Shown: positions 12,982-24,100, counted from the stretch's first letter. The stretch is DNA of 64,000 bases from Steinernema hermaphroditum (GCA_030435675.1 CM059621.1:7068001-7132000), one strand, 5' to 3'. Notes: generated by a model from the sequence alone, not told the origin. Numbers and translations: made by a program.

Positions 12982-14159
12982 AGTCTGGCGCGTCGAATGA
13001 GCCCTGGCTTATGGTCCATGGCGCTTACCTCGCTGAGTTACATAAGAAAGTAGGGTAAATCATGGAACTTCCAGAAATTTCGTGAATTTCCACCGTTCTT
13101 CGAACGGCTTTGCATATCACTAGTGAAAAGCAGGGCGCTGATTATTTTGCGAACAACACGAGTACAGCTACCAGTCAAAATCGGTCCAAATCTGACTAAA
13201 CGAGTTACTGAAGTTCTGGCAAAGTCGGTGTCCTAATGTGTGATATTCCACCGTTCGAGGCATTTACACGTCGTGGCAACGGCGCCGTTTGCAGATTTGT
13301 ATTGGGTCTCGCAGCGATGTAGGTATTTGAATATTAGCATTCCTGCCCAAAAGTGCTTGACAAGGACAAAGAAGCATCTTAGCAGTCCTCTAGGCATCTG
13401 AGCAAGCATCTGAGCATCAACTCAAGGCATCTGAGCATCATAGCACCATGAGCAAACATCTAGGCATTCGGGTGGAATGGAGCGGTGGAGTGTAGACATA
13501 GAAAGGATCAGTTTCAGACATCATGATCAAATCAGACAGGAAGCACTCTCAGACATCATGGTCAGATGAGAGAGGGGGCACAAAGCATGCAAGCATTGTG
13601 CATGGGGAAAAAGCAAAAGCATAAAGCAACCTAGGCGTGAAGGCTGCCGTAGGCACACTGAGAGGCTAGTTCATCATCTATAGTGACCATGACCTGGAAG
13701 ACGAGAAGAAGAATGTAGGCAACGTTGAAGACACAGGCGAGAGCAGTGATGCGGGCTCGTACTGACTTGAGAAGACGTGTCTGGTCATGCTTTCTCAGAA
13801 AATCAGCTTGTAGGGAGACTCTGATTTCACTACGATGCATGTCTAATGCCTACATACATCGGACTCGAACCCTCGAGGTCTGGATTCTCTGAAGCTCTAG
13901 AGCTGTCCTAAGTAACTCCAATATACCGCATCGTAAAGACACTCATCCACACGAAACATCAAATCCCGAAATGGAAGGGATTCAAATCCGGTAAAAGTGA
14001 TGACCAAAAAGGTTTATCCCCCAACCCAACGATTTATCCCTCTAGGTTATTTAATTCTTTCAATGCTGGAATTTTTGAACGCTAACGGTACGCGGAGGAC
14101 ACTTAGCAAGCTATTCGTGCTGTTTTGTTTTGGAGCTCTCTGCAGATGCGCTTTTTGTA
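12982..14159. other. Repeat-rich stretch without a supported gene
   Basis: From 13360 to 13470 there is an irregular array of GCATCTGAGCA/GCATCTAGGCA words, followed at 13500-13570 by two copies of CAGACATCATGRTCA. A 69-codon minus-strand frame (13631-13840) encodes one hydrophobic helix (ALACVFNVAYILLLVFQVMV), but nothing else supports it as a gene. Confidence 0.5.
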
Positions 14160-14295
14160 ATTCCGTAACGTGAAAATGAGCTTGTGGGGTCGTTCGTTAT
14201 ATGGGCATGATAGCTGTGAATGTCATTAACATGCTGCTTGTCCCCATTGTCTGTACTTAGGCAATTGTAAACGTAGACTTTAAACTTTAAAATGT
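14160..14295 (-). repeat. Dispersed repeat, minus-oriented copy
   Basis: Read on the minus strand, this segment matches 19855-19975 on the plus strand: both share TTTTCAATTG-like start, AATGGGGACA, GCAGCA, ATTCACAG, and CAATGCCCA/CATGCCCA words in the same order and spacing. Both conserve an aligned peptide pattern NGD.Q.V..IHS, so it may descend from a coding mobile element. Confidence 0.7.
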
Positions 14296-14931
14296 GTGAA
14301 AAACATTTCTCTGTGAGACCTAATAGCACATGCATACAACTACGCCTCTACCAAGCCATAGTTGAAACTGTTTTCGATGAACTCCGTCCCGTCTTGTTTC
14401 ATCGTTTCATTTCTACAGCGGATACTTATATCCTTTGCCCGAAAAATGGTCGGCGTAGAACAAGCGCCCCAACGGAAGGCCGAGGGCTAGATGGCGACAT
14501 CACGAGGGAGATCGGGGCGCGACGGTGGCGACAACGAGCAAGAGAAGATAATCATGGGAGGATGTGGTGTCCCACAAGTCACACAATTAGTAAATGATAT
14601 CCAGATTGCTGCCTATCTCAAATCTCCGCTAGGGCTTCATACAGATCTCGCTCTACACTCTACTTTCATTATAAGGCTCATGAAATCGAGAAGAACTTGG
14701 CGACGTATTGTTTGTCTGGCTAGTCCGACTGTTCAACTCATCGGATACAGCGAGGAGTCACACAGGCAGGGCAATCTTTAGGCAGCCTGGATCTGAACTC
14801 ATCGAAGATCTCCTATTCGAAGACGAGAAGGAAGAGCAGATGGATGCCCTGGAGAGACACCATAGCTGGAGACGGTTCTCCACGCGATCCTAAAATAAGT
14901 CGCATAAAATGGAATTGTATAGCGTTGATGT
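14296..14931 (+). other. No supported gene
   Basis: A few plus-strand open frames (for example 14491-14781) overlap but show no splice-consistent chain. The 3' end (from 14898) is the left half of dispersed repeat copy B. Confidence 0.4.
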
Positions 14932-14943
14932 GCGAAATTACGA

Positions 14944-15441
14944 TTACACGATTTTACACGATTTATCTTCTCGAATCAACGGCTTACGCCGTGCAGGACG
15001 TCTCATAAATGCACAAAGAAGAACAAAGTCACACCGTAGCCGCTGATTTTCTTCTGGTTTCGGTGGAGCAGACGAATCCGAAGAGAATCCAGCGTTCCCA
15101 TCAGTATGCGCGGGCGTCGAAGTCGTGAAGAGTTGATTCCGGAAGTGGCGCGGCGGCGGAGAACAGCGAACGGAACGGAGGGGCATCTTCGGTTCGGCTG
15201 GCGGCGCGGACTTCGGAGTTGCAACGGCTTCTCTGGCGCGGGTAGAGTCGGGCGGTCGTGACGGGCTTTTTAGCGAGACGGTGGAACTACGGCTCCCTGG
15301 TGTTCCAGGCCTTCTGGGAGCCGGGGCGATCATTGCGCCAACAGCGACGGCCGAGAACGACCGCTCACTTAACTCATTCGGCTCAGACAGCCTCAGAGAG
15401 AGAGAGCGAGTGGACGACCCGACCGATCGCTGGGGGCACAA
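14944..15441 (-). CDS. GC-rich Ser/Arg/Pro-rich open frame, possible captured gene fragment
   Basis: An open minus-strand frame of about 165 codons spans almost the whole non-MULE part of the insertion block. It has no ATG at its 5' limit; the first internal ATG gives about 130 residues starting MIAPAPRRPGTPGSRSS. Composition is Pro/Ser/Arg-rich and much more GC-rich than the surroundings, as in true exons here. The stop codon falls at the insertion boundary. It could be an exon fragment moved here, a short intronless gene or a chance frame; I cannot decide. Confidence 0.3.
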   Translation of the reverse strand: MCPQRSVGSSTRSLSLRLSEPNELSERSFSAVAVGAMIAPAPRRPGTPGSRSSTVSLKSPSRPPDSTRAREAVATPKSAPPAEPKMPLRSVRCSPPPRHFRNQLFTTSTPAHTDGNAGFSSDSSAPPKPEENQRLRCDFVLLCAFMRRPARRKPLIREDKSCKIV

Positions 15442-15451
15442 ATGAAAGGGT

Positions 15452-15513
15452 TCCGGTCAGTTTCCGCGAACGGTCAGTTTGCGCGAATCAAAACCGGTCA
15501 GTTTGCGCGAATG
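15452..15513 (+). repeat. Subterminal direct-repeat array of the MULE
   Basis: Three tandem-like copies of CGGTCAGTTT(G/C)CGCGAA lie just inside the left end, followed by the word GGCATCGGTTTTGAAATGGC. The mirror array is found at 18822-18862 and at both ends of the nested copy. Such arrays are typical transposase-binding sites, which is inference. Confidence 0.85.
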
Positions 15514-16443
15514 TGGCATCGGTTTTGAAATGGCATCGGTTTCGGAATTCGCTCGTTTTTTTGCATCGAGCAAGGCAAAATCAGCTCGAACGTGTTCTAA
15601 AACGATAATAACGTGATATCGCTAAAGAAGGAAACTACTGCAGACAACATGTCGTCTCTCTGTTCGTCTGGACTAGACAGTTTGCACCGGTGCGCAGAGT
15701 CTGTCAGCTTTTTAGCTACCCTCAAGGTGAGGGTTCATTCCTCAGAGTCAAATTTCCGATTCGAACAACAAGATGACGAACTTTGGTGATGTTGAATGGA
15801 GCTTCAACAGCCGCTATGGATGCAAGAAACTGATTGTCACCCCGATCAGCAACAACGAACAGGACAGCGCATTGGTCTACACATGGGCAAAGTATCGAGG
15901 AGGATACCGTTCGAGGACTACAGGAGAAATTAGGACCACATTCGCATGCACTGGATGCCGACAAGTACTAACGAACACCAGAGCTCACCTTCCTACGATT
16001 ATCGTGGACATGGCTTCGAATGTATTCCTCAGCGATCCCATCGACCCTTTACTCGAGCACGTCTGTGAACCGCGCGAAAGGGAAGAAGTCCTCGGAATGC
16101 AGGTCAGGCGTGAAGCAATCGCGAAGCTCAAGAAGAATGGCGGTAGGATCGGAGCCACCTTCACCGAGCTGCCACAGCGTGTCTTAGAGAAGCACTCAGA
16201 GGAGTCTTCAGTCATCAAAGACAATATTCGAGGACATGCCTGTGGAAGCTCTGAAGTCACGAAAAGGACCTTCCGACGGGCTCGTGCCCAACGATTTCCG
16301 ACTGTGAAGTCCCTGGATGAAATTCCGGATCAATACAGCGTTACTATGGCCGGACTCAACTCGCAGCATAACGATCCGGTCTATCAAGAGAAACTCTTGA
16401 TTTTCAAGTCACCGGAAATCGCGATCTTCATGTCTCCATACGG

Positions 16444-17722
16444 GACACCCGGTCAGTTTGCGCGAACGGTCAGTTTGCGCGAACGGTCAGTTTGCGCGAA
16501 TCAAAATCGGTCAGTTTGCGCGAATGTGGCATCGGTTTTAAATGGCATTAGTTTCGCGCGAACTTGCGTAATTTTCTGTGCGCAATCTTGGAATGTAATA
16601 ATTTATTCAATGCATACTGTACAATTCGGGACTATAAATATTAAGATTCTGTAGTGAGCAGTTCTTCTGAGGTGTCCTGGTCCCTTTGGACATTATATCC
16701 TATTACTGCTCCTACTCTTGTCAGATACTTTTCGACGAATTCCCAAAATTCTTCGACGCTTGTGCCGGAATCCAGTATGTCTTCCAATCTCCTACGGGCT
16801 TCTTGCAGCTTCTCGTCGTTCGCAATTGCTGTAGTATTGATCCGGAATTTCATCCAGGGACTTCACAGTCGGAAATCGTTGGGCACGAGCCCGTCGGAAG
16901 GTCCTTTTCGTGACTTCAGAGCTTCCACAGGCATGTCCTCGAATATTGTCTTTGATGACTGAAGACTCCTCTGAGTGCTTCTCTAAGACACGCTGTGGCA
17001 GCTCGGTGAAGGTGGCTCCGATCCTACCGCCATTCTTCTTGAGCTTCGCGATTGCTTCACGCCTGACCTGCATTCCGAGGACTTCTTCCCTTTCGCGCGG
17101 TTCACAGACGTGCTCGAGTAAAGGGTCGATGGGATCGCTGAGGAATACATTCGAAGCCATGTCCACGATAATCGTAGGAAGGTGAGCTCTGGTGTTCGTT
17201 AGTACTTGTCGGCATCCAGTGCATGCGAATGTGGTCCTAATTTCTCCTGTAGTCCTCGAACGGTATCCTCCTCGATACTTTGCCCATGTGTAGACCAATG
17301 CGCTGTCCTGTTCGTTGTTGCTGATCGGGGTGACAATCAGTTTCTTGCATCCATAGCGGCTGTTGAAGCTCCATTCAACATCACCAAAGTTCGTCATCTT
17401 GTTGTGCGAATCGGAAATTTGACTCTGAGGAATGAACCCTCACCTTGAGGGTAGCTAAAAAGCTGACAGACTCTGCGCACCGGTGCAAACTGTCTAGTCC
17501 AGACGAACAGAGAGACGACATGTTGTCTGCAGTAGTTTCCTTCTTTAGCGATATCACGTTATTATCGTTTTAGAACACGTTCGAGCTGATTTTGCCTTGC
17601 TCGATGCAAAAAAACGAGCGAATTCCGAAACCGATGCCATTTCAAAACCGATGCCACATTCGCGCAAACTGACCGGTTTTGATTCGCGCAAACTGACCGT
17701 TCGCGCAAACTGACCGGAACCC
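16444..17722 (-). mobile_element. Internally deleted MULE copy nested in the first, opposite orientation
   Basis: This 1279-bp copy is flanked by CTCCATACGG at 16434-16443 and 17723-17732. Its termini are the same as those of the outer element, with the same subterminal arrays. Compared with the outer copy it lacks about 0.85 kb from the middle of the transposase gene. It is a deletion derivative that inserted into a full-length relative. Confidence 0.93.
16641..17397 (-). pseudogene. Truncated transposase frame in the nested MULE
   Basis: The first about 185 residues are intact and essentially identical to the outer copy, up to DEIPDQY. The frame then crosses a deletion joint (about 16840-16850) and continues out of frame for 14 residues to a stop. 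The C-terminal 60 residues of the transposase (EKLQEARRRLEDILDSG ...) remain beyond the joint in another frame. It keeps the FLYWCH-like DNA-binding region but has none of the catalytic core, so it could at most make a DNA-binding fragment. Confidence 0.88.
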
Positions 17723-18896
17723 CTCCATACGGCAGTCGCCTCTTGAAGAGAAGCAAGCACATCATCGCCGATGGAACGTTCAAGTACGCCCCTGCAGAAG
17801 CACAACAAATCTACCGGATCTTCGGGCTGATTGGTGGAGAAGCTAATCCATTCGCAGTGGTGCTCATGACAAAAAGGACGCGAGCCGACTACGAACTTAT
17901 GTGGAATACTCTTCGCGAATCTCTCAACGCCGTTCCAGGGAACCTACAGATCCAGTATGCTCACTTCGACTGTTAAAGCGCTGCTGTTCAGACCTTCCGC
18001 GAGTCTTTTCCGGAGGTCAGAGCAAAAATGTGCTTATTTCACATTAAGCAGTGTATAAACAGGAAGCTTCAAGCACTTGGACTCTCTACTGCTTATCGAG
18101 AAAGTGGAACGCTCGAGAGGATAGTGCGACAACTAGGAGCGCTCTCTCTCCTTCCGCAGTACAACGTGGCACCTGCCTTTCGACTACTCAGGAGGAATCT
18201 ACCCACAGATAACCTAGAAAATGACTGGATGCCGGGAGTCTGCCAGAAGATCACGGAGCTATTCGACTACTACTCGAACGAATGGATCGACAACCCACTG
18301 GGACTCGACTTCGTTAACCTCTACGACATGACAGAAGGACCCCGAACAACAAATCATGCTGAAGCCTACCATAGCGCACAGCGCCATTATTGGCGATCTC
18401 CACATATGCCACTAGGAGAATGGCTAGCTACGTTCCAGAATGTACAGCATGCGGAGGAAACGAAGATCCGAGATGTCCTCCTGCTAAGGATCGAACCCCG
18501 TCCTCGCCATCCTACAGCAATTGCGAACGACGAGAAGCTGCAAGAAGCCCGCAGGAGATTGGAAGACATACTGGATTCCGGCACAAGCGTCGAAGAATTT
18601 TGGGAATTCGTCGAAAAGTATCTGACAAGAGTAGGAGCAGTAATAGGATATAATGTCCAAAGGGACCAGGACACCTCAGAAGAACTGCTCACTACAGAAT
18701 CTTAATATTTATAGTCCCGAATTGTATAGTATGCATTGAATAAATTATTACATTCCAAGATTGCGCACAGAAAATTACGCAAGTTCGCGCGAAACTAATG
18801 CCATTTAAAACCGATGCCACATTCGCGCAAACTGACCGATTTTGATTCGCGCAAACTGACCGGGTGTCCAAATGAAAGACCTCGCGAAATTACGAT

Positions 18897-20414
18897 CCCT
18901 GAGAAACGTACTGGTGATGTTCAATTAGTCCACACAGATAATTCTTATTCCTGGGGATAACGTCCTCCTATTTCATTGCTTTTGTCCGACAGATTACATT
19001 CCTTGCTGGGTTTTTTCGTTACACTAGTCTTGTCTTCATATGTCGCAATTTCGAAGCGCTGGCCTACGTGGTCGACGTTCGCGAAACAAATGAACCATCT
19101 GTTGCCATTCGAAAGTGAACGTCGGATCGAATTGATTCTTATCTTAACTGTCTCCCTCAAGGTCTTTCGGATTCCCTCCAGCCAGGTGGTCAAACCGGAA
19201 AACCACGTAATATTAATTACCTCATCGTTGTGAAGAGCCTAAACGGTGTGGACACAATGCGATCCCCTGGAGTCAAGGACAATCATGGTATCAACCTGTA
19301 GGCAAAAGTGCAGTTTGCACAAAGCATCATTTTGCACAATAAAGTTTGCACAAATAATCAGTTTTCACAAAGTATTGTTTTCCAGTTTTTTTTTTTGCAA
19401 ATTTCAATCAAAAATTGAATCACTACGGATGTAAATAATCCTCCGGAGTCTGAATGTGGTTTTAATATGTAGATACCCCAGAGGCTTGAATTCTTTTGCT
19501 TGTCTTTGTCTTCCCTGGCCCGGTTACACCACACCTCTGGGTGAAATAAATGGGCGCGTTGTTGAGAACAGTGAACTGTCACCCTACGCTATGATTGGCG
19601 ACCTAAACGTTGCATTTCTTTCGATGTTGGATTCTATCGTGACGGTCATTTTTTGGTACCTCGAGATGGCGAAATGCGAAGTGATATACAGGCTGCCTAT
19701 GGTATTCATTGTGTGATAGATGGTGACTGTTTTCAAACACGTACATCGCTGGGTCTTGTCTACCGGATGCATCTATCCCTGTATTCGTCGTGTATAGTAA
19801 CATGAGCAAATCTCAAAACGTTGGCCTTTTCAGATCACCATGTTCTCTTAACTCGTACATTTTCAATTGGTTAAGTTGCATAACAAAGAATGGGGACATG
19901 CAGCAGGTAGCTACCATTCACAGTTGCAATGCCCAAATAGCGACTCCACGAGCTCATTTCTACTTTACAGAAAAAAGGGCCAAATATTGAAAAAATGACC
20001 CTTGGATTCCCAAAAAGTCCGACTGTCCGAGGCCGTTTGTTTCCAAGTTGACTCTCACAATGGCTTTCCACTTTAAGCTGAGAGATTTCTGTTTGAATGC
20101 TTTTATAGCACTTTCTTTGCTCTGCCTAACCTCTATCTAAACTCGTCCATAAATAACGATAGTAGAGAAAAAGATACTCAAAATAAGAGAAAAAGGTCGA
20201 AAATTGGACCAAAAACATTTTTTGACTCTAAACCCATTGTGTTCTATGAACGAAGGATCCGGATGTTTCCCAAAAAATCGGCTGACGTTGTTATGTGCCA
20301 ATGGTAAATACTTTGAGTAAAATATATGAGTTTTACGTATAAAAACAATGGTTGCAAGAGTGACCCGTTTTCAACTTAGCAACCCAATAGAATTGTCACA
20401 AAAATACTAGACTT
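18897..20414. other. Repeat-rich, no supported gene
   Basis: The right half of dispersed repeat copy B ends near 18935. At 19308-19380 there are four spaced copies of a TTTGCACAAA/TTTTCACAAA word. The plus-oriented copy of the 14160 repeat lies at 19855-19975. Open frames at 18945-19233 on both strands have no domain. Confidence 0.5.
19855..19975 (+). repeat. Dispersed repeat, plus-oriented copy
   Basis: Diverged inverted-orientation partner of 14160-14295; shared words are AATGGGGACA, GCAGCA, CCATTCACAG and CAATGCCCA in the same order. Confidence 0.7.
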
Positions 20415-20700
20415 GGAACTTCAGCACGCGCTATGGCTGTAGGAATCTGATCATCACACCGGTCATTATCAGTGGTGACGACTCTGCTTACGTTTACGCC
20501 CGGGCCAAGCTTCGAGCCATCGTCGTCATTATAGGAATACGAAAATGCCGTTAGACGAGCGGCTTAAAATTTTCAGATAAAATAAAATTCCAGCAAAACC
20601 ATCACGAAGAGGAAACCCGGATATGCGATGTTCTCGTTCTCGTGCAGAAGTACCTCGCCAGAGTTGGAGCGATTATGGGATACGTTAGTGTTACGAGGCG
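20415..20700 (+). mobile_element. Decayed third MULE copy
   Basis: Translated on the plus strand, about 20415-20520 reads WNF.TRYGC.NLIITPV followed by AYVYARAKLR, a diverged version of the outer transposase N-terminus (WSFNSRYGCKKLIVTP ... ALVYTWAKYRG). At about 20618-20690 the pattern TRICDVLVLVQKYLARVGAI MGY matches its C-terminal region (KIRDVLLL ... EKYLTRVGAVIGY). The middle is missing. It is much older than the other two copies and appears to have lost most of the gene by deletion. Confidence 0.8.
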
Positions 20701-21097
20701 AATTTTGGCGACATGCACCGGCCACTTCTCCATAACAAATCCGTCAATCCCCTCTTCCCTCGCGCCCTCTTTTACAATGCGTCCACTCGTCTCGCGAGTG
20801 ACAATTATCGCATTACTTCGCCCCAAAGAGGGAAAAGAAGGCGTCGTCGGCTAATCGGGTGCGGTCACGATTCGCTGAACGATGGATTTAGCGAGATCCG
20901 GACAAAGCGATGGCTTCGAGTCTATTAGACTCCCGCGGGACAATTAGGATTGTTTACTTAGCGTGCGAGAGGCACTGGCCTGGAAATTCCGACGTCGAAA
21001 CAAAGGAATTCGTTGTGGGAACTGTTTCTGTGCAGGCAGATGATTACTATAGCGAAACGAGAGAGTCATGTAGAGATTGATCGCCTCCGATAACAGT

Positions 21098-21100
21098 GCT

Positions 21101-21167
<67 letters not shown>

Positions 21168-21171
21168 AGCG
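21098..21171 (+). tRNA. tRNA-Asn (GTT)
   Basis: The 74-nt cloverleaf has acceptor arms GCTTCCG/CGGGAGC with one G-U pair, D-arm GGCGCAATCGGTTAGCGCG, anticodon arm TTCGG-CTGTTAA-CCGAA with anticodon GTT, and TPC arm GGTGG-TTCAAGC-CCACC. A run of T follows at 21175-21181 as a pol III stop. No CCA is encoded, as in eukaryotes. Confidence 0.97.
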
Positions 21172-24100
21172 ATCTTTTTTCCCTTCCACTTCGCTTCTTT
21201 TTGCAAGCCCTAAGACGCACGACTACCGTAACCTGACCGCAAAGTGTCCATATCAATTACCCTAAACGCCCCAATCGTCGCTCATTAAGTCGTCAAACGA
21301 GCATAATGCAAACGTCTTGTCAAATCAGCTTCGCGCACTCACCTGCATGATTAGGCGTGTTGCGCGGTAATGATCGCGCGATTACACTTTGTTTGTTTGT
21401 TGTGGTGACAGTTGCGCAACGCCCATCGGGAGGACAGCCCAAGGCCGTCCCGGAGATCGCTATCGCCTTCGCTCTTTGTCTCCACGCAGGTGATATTGTT
21501 GCGCGTAATTGGACCGCAATAACTCTAGCGCGCGACTTTTGGCCTCGTCGACCCCGGAGACTCCCTCATCAACCCCTACCATAATAATTATCTCCCTGCG
21601 ATCCCCAATCACGATCTGTGTTTGGGAAGCGACTCGAGATAATCGAGTTAAATGGCCGTGTTTGGCTTCCGCCTCGCCGACTCGGCTAATCGGCGGTGGC
21701 CCCGCAGATGACAGATGCGCCGACACAGTGGGGCTACGGTAGCGCGGCGACAAAAGAAGGGGGAATGGGATGTTGAGCGTTGAGTCAATTACCCGGAATG
21801 CCTCCGATCGTCACTCGTCGACGGCAAAAAGCGCTGTTTTGAGGCATCGATTGCGCGCACACCTGAAGAAAGTGGATCGTTAGCAGCGGAGCAACAGGTG
21901 CGGTTCCGGAGGAACACAAAAGCGCACTCATAATCCGACGCGACCGCCGGTGTCCTCGTGTTATCCCATCGGATCCGAGCGGATTTACAGCGGAGGCAAG
22001 TGGGCGATTATGGGATGATTGCCGGGCCGAAAAGAGCGGCGGAAACGGTAATTATGCGATGGGGCACAAGAAGTGGTGCGCTGCAGCTGGATCGAGGTTC
22101 ACTTGCTGCGTTGAAATGTCCATTTCTGATTCCCATTTTCAGTGAACGGTCATAGAGCTTATCCTAGAAGAATTGACCTATAGAAGGAGATTCAATCTGC
22201 AGAGAAGGCTGCTTTTTAGGTGATGCTCAGGATCACAATTTGAACTGAATCTATTTGGAATTAACCGCTTGATTTAACCAGGAAGATACAGTCGATATAT
22301 CTCATTTTTTCATGAGGAACTTGTCCTGTTCCTGGCGACATTTGAAGGCCCTAGAGGGCCTCAAGGGCGTGTCCTCTACAGTACTCCTTTACAGCTTCGA
22401 GAGGACACAATTCACGTTTCCACTTATCACAGTGACAACCACCCATAAATCTATCATTCCATGATTGTTTGTTTTCCACCGGATGCTGTCATGTTCCAAG
22501 AAACGTTCCCCGATCTCCGGTCCCGTGTGTCACCTCATCATGCCATCATCTCGTAATCGCCGCAAACAAAACAGAACCTTGACATTGACAGTGACTGCAG
22601 CTTCGCTCTCATCGGAGGCGGCACTCAATTGGCTCGTGATCGTCGCGTTTTTGTCTCCTAATTAGCCGCCGCCGGCGCGATCTGAGACCGCAGCGCGCAA
22701 ATGATAATAATTAATAATCGCGCACGCATAAAAACTCATCGGTCGTGTAACACGACACGACAACATAATTTATGCGAACGCCGCCGTCCTCTGCGCCGTC
22801 GCCGTTGGTGGGTGCAGCCCTAAAGGGTCCTGCCTGCAGCAGAGGCGCTAATTTAGACAAATTTGCCACCGGAAATCCCCGGCAGATGACCTCGCGTGAG
22901 CCACGCTCATCGCCCCTCGCAGCCGATAAATCAACGTTTAAACGTATAATTGAGCAACCGGAGTCCATCGACGACGAGCCGGCGCTTGCCTCCAATGATA
23001 CAATTAGTCAACAAATTTGGGCATGAAGGTCGGGCGCTGGCCGACATCCTGTAATTTGACTGTCAGCACACAACAAAGTCGCGCAAACAATCGATTATTC
23101 GCGTTTTAATGCATTTGCACTCCACTCTACCGTATCGCGGTTACAGATCACTTGAGCTTTTTGTACGCCTCACGAGTCAGCACTACCCGATTTATGGCGG
23201 AGTACGCGGTTTTAATGCACACCGCGACAAATTGATCTGGTTACCGCGCCACGGAATCTGGATTAGACTCGAAAAGTTGTTGTGGCGCTTGTAGCTGCGC
23301 TGGAAAGTGACCGTTAGTGAGGCGAGGAGTGGGTACTGTAATGGGTAATCCGACGATTGTTGGACGAAGCTCCGAGGCGGAGGAATCGAAGAATCGGGTA
23401 CATGTCAAATTTTGGGTCAAAATGGACTCACGAACCAAGAAAAGGCATCTATAAATGCAGCCGGCTCCGGCTCACATTGGCGCGCCTGGCTAGTGTTGCA
23501 TCTCTGACTCAAACAGATATATAAACACCTATTTTCATATCGTGCATCCACTTGGATGTGTACCATCCATCGGTTGAGGTGCTGCAGGGTGTCAGAAGAG
23601 TCCAATTTACTTTGAATTTGAAAGGAAAAGTAGATCAAAAATGGTGCATTTGTATAATCTCTCATTTAATCTGGAAGCTGGGCCTCAAATCTCAAACTTC
23701 AAATCTTAGAAATACGGCATAACTCAGCATTTTTTTTGTTCGTCTAACACTTCGTGCCCCATAAAAGATATTTTCCTTTTTTTTTATATTTTATATTTTT
23801 TTTTTATATTCCAAAATTAAGGATTTTGCGCTTCTGAAATGGACTCTCCTATCCAGCATCTCCCGAATCCGATCACCTCCACCACCTCCACCACAAGAAC
23901 ACCCTCGAACCTGTTCGGATCAGAATCGTTCATTATCGGCCATTGAGCCAATTAAGACAACGTCCAAGGATGCGCACCTTGCGCTAAGTGTGTGCAAACC
24001 CGTTTGGGCGCACCGTAACTCTCGGCGTCTGTCGACATATGGGCGCAGCTGCGCGGCGCCTCGCGTTCGCGTCACAAAGCCACGCTAATTGGATTAATTA

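Larger units (their letters stand above)
15773..18705 (+). pseudogene. MULE transposase, split and with one stop codon
   Basis: The 5' part (15773-16443) encodes an N-terminal FLYWCH-like zinc domain: WSFNSRYGCKKLIVTP, then FACTGCRQVL with paired cysteines and a HVCEPRE histidine-cysteine pair. The 3' part (from 17733) carries the MULE catalytic core: IIADGTFKYAP (first Asp), YAHFDC (second Asp), CLFHIKQCINRK and NHAEAYHSAQR (third acidic residue). The two parts are in one frame once the nested insertion is ignored, giving 547 codons. A TAA at 17974-17976 replaces the codon right after HFDC. The copy is therefore dead twice over: by insertion and by a nonsense change. Confidence 0.92.
15449..18868 (+). 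mobile_element. Mutator-like (MULE) DNA transposon, interrupted
   Basis: The element is bounded by CAAATGAAAG at 15439-15448 and 18869-18878, a 9-10 bp target-site duplication as expected for MULEs. Its ends are GGGTTCCGGTCAG and CTGACCGGGTGTC. Next to each end is a short array of CGGTCAGTTTGCGCGAA words in inverted orientation. It encodes a FLYWCH-containing MULE transposase (see next entry). Removing the nested copy at 16444-17722 and one duplicated target leaves a unit of about 2.13 kb. The coding sequence reads straight through the excised insertion, showing that the insertion came later. Confidence 0.92.
14932..18896. repeat. Insertion block flanked by a 13-bp direct repeat inside older repeat copy B
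   Basis: GCGAAATTACGAT occurs at 14932-14944 and again at 18884-18896. Sequence left of the first (14898-14944) and right of the second (to about 18935) rebuilds one uninterrupted copy of the repeat seen at 12895-12981. The block between them is therefore an insertion, and the 13-mer is its target-site duplication. Without the later MULE, the inserted piece is only about 509 bp. Confidence 0.7.

Noticed and set aside
13360..13475. CRISPR-like array
   Set aside because: The units are short, imperfect and without unique spacers, and the genome is eukaryotic.
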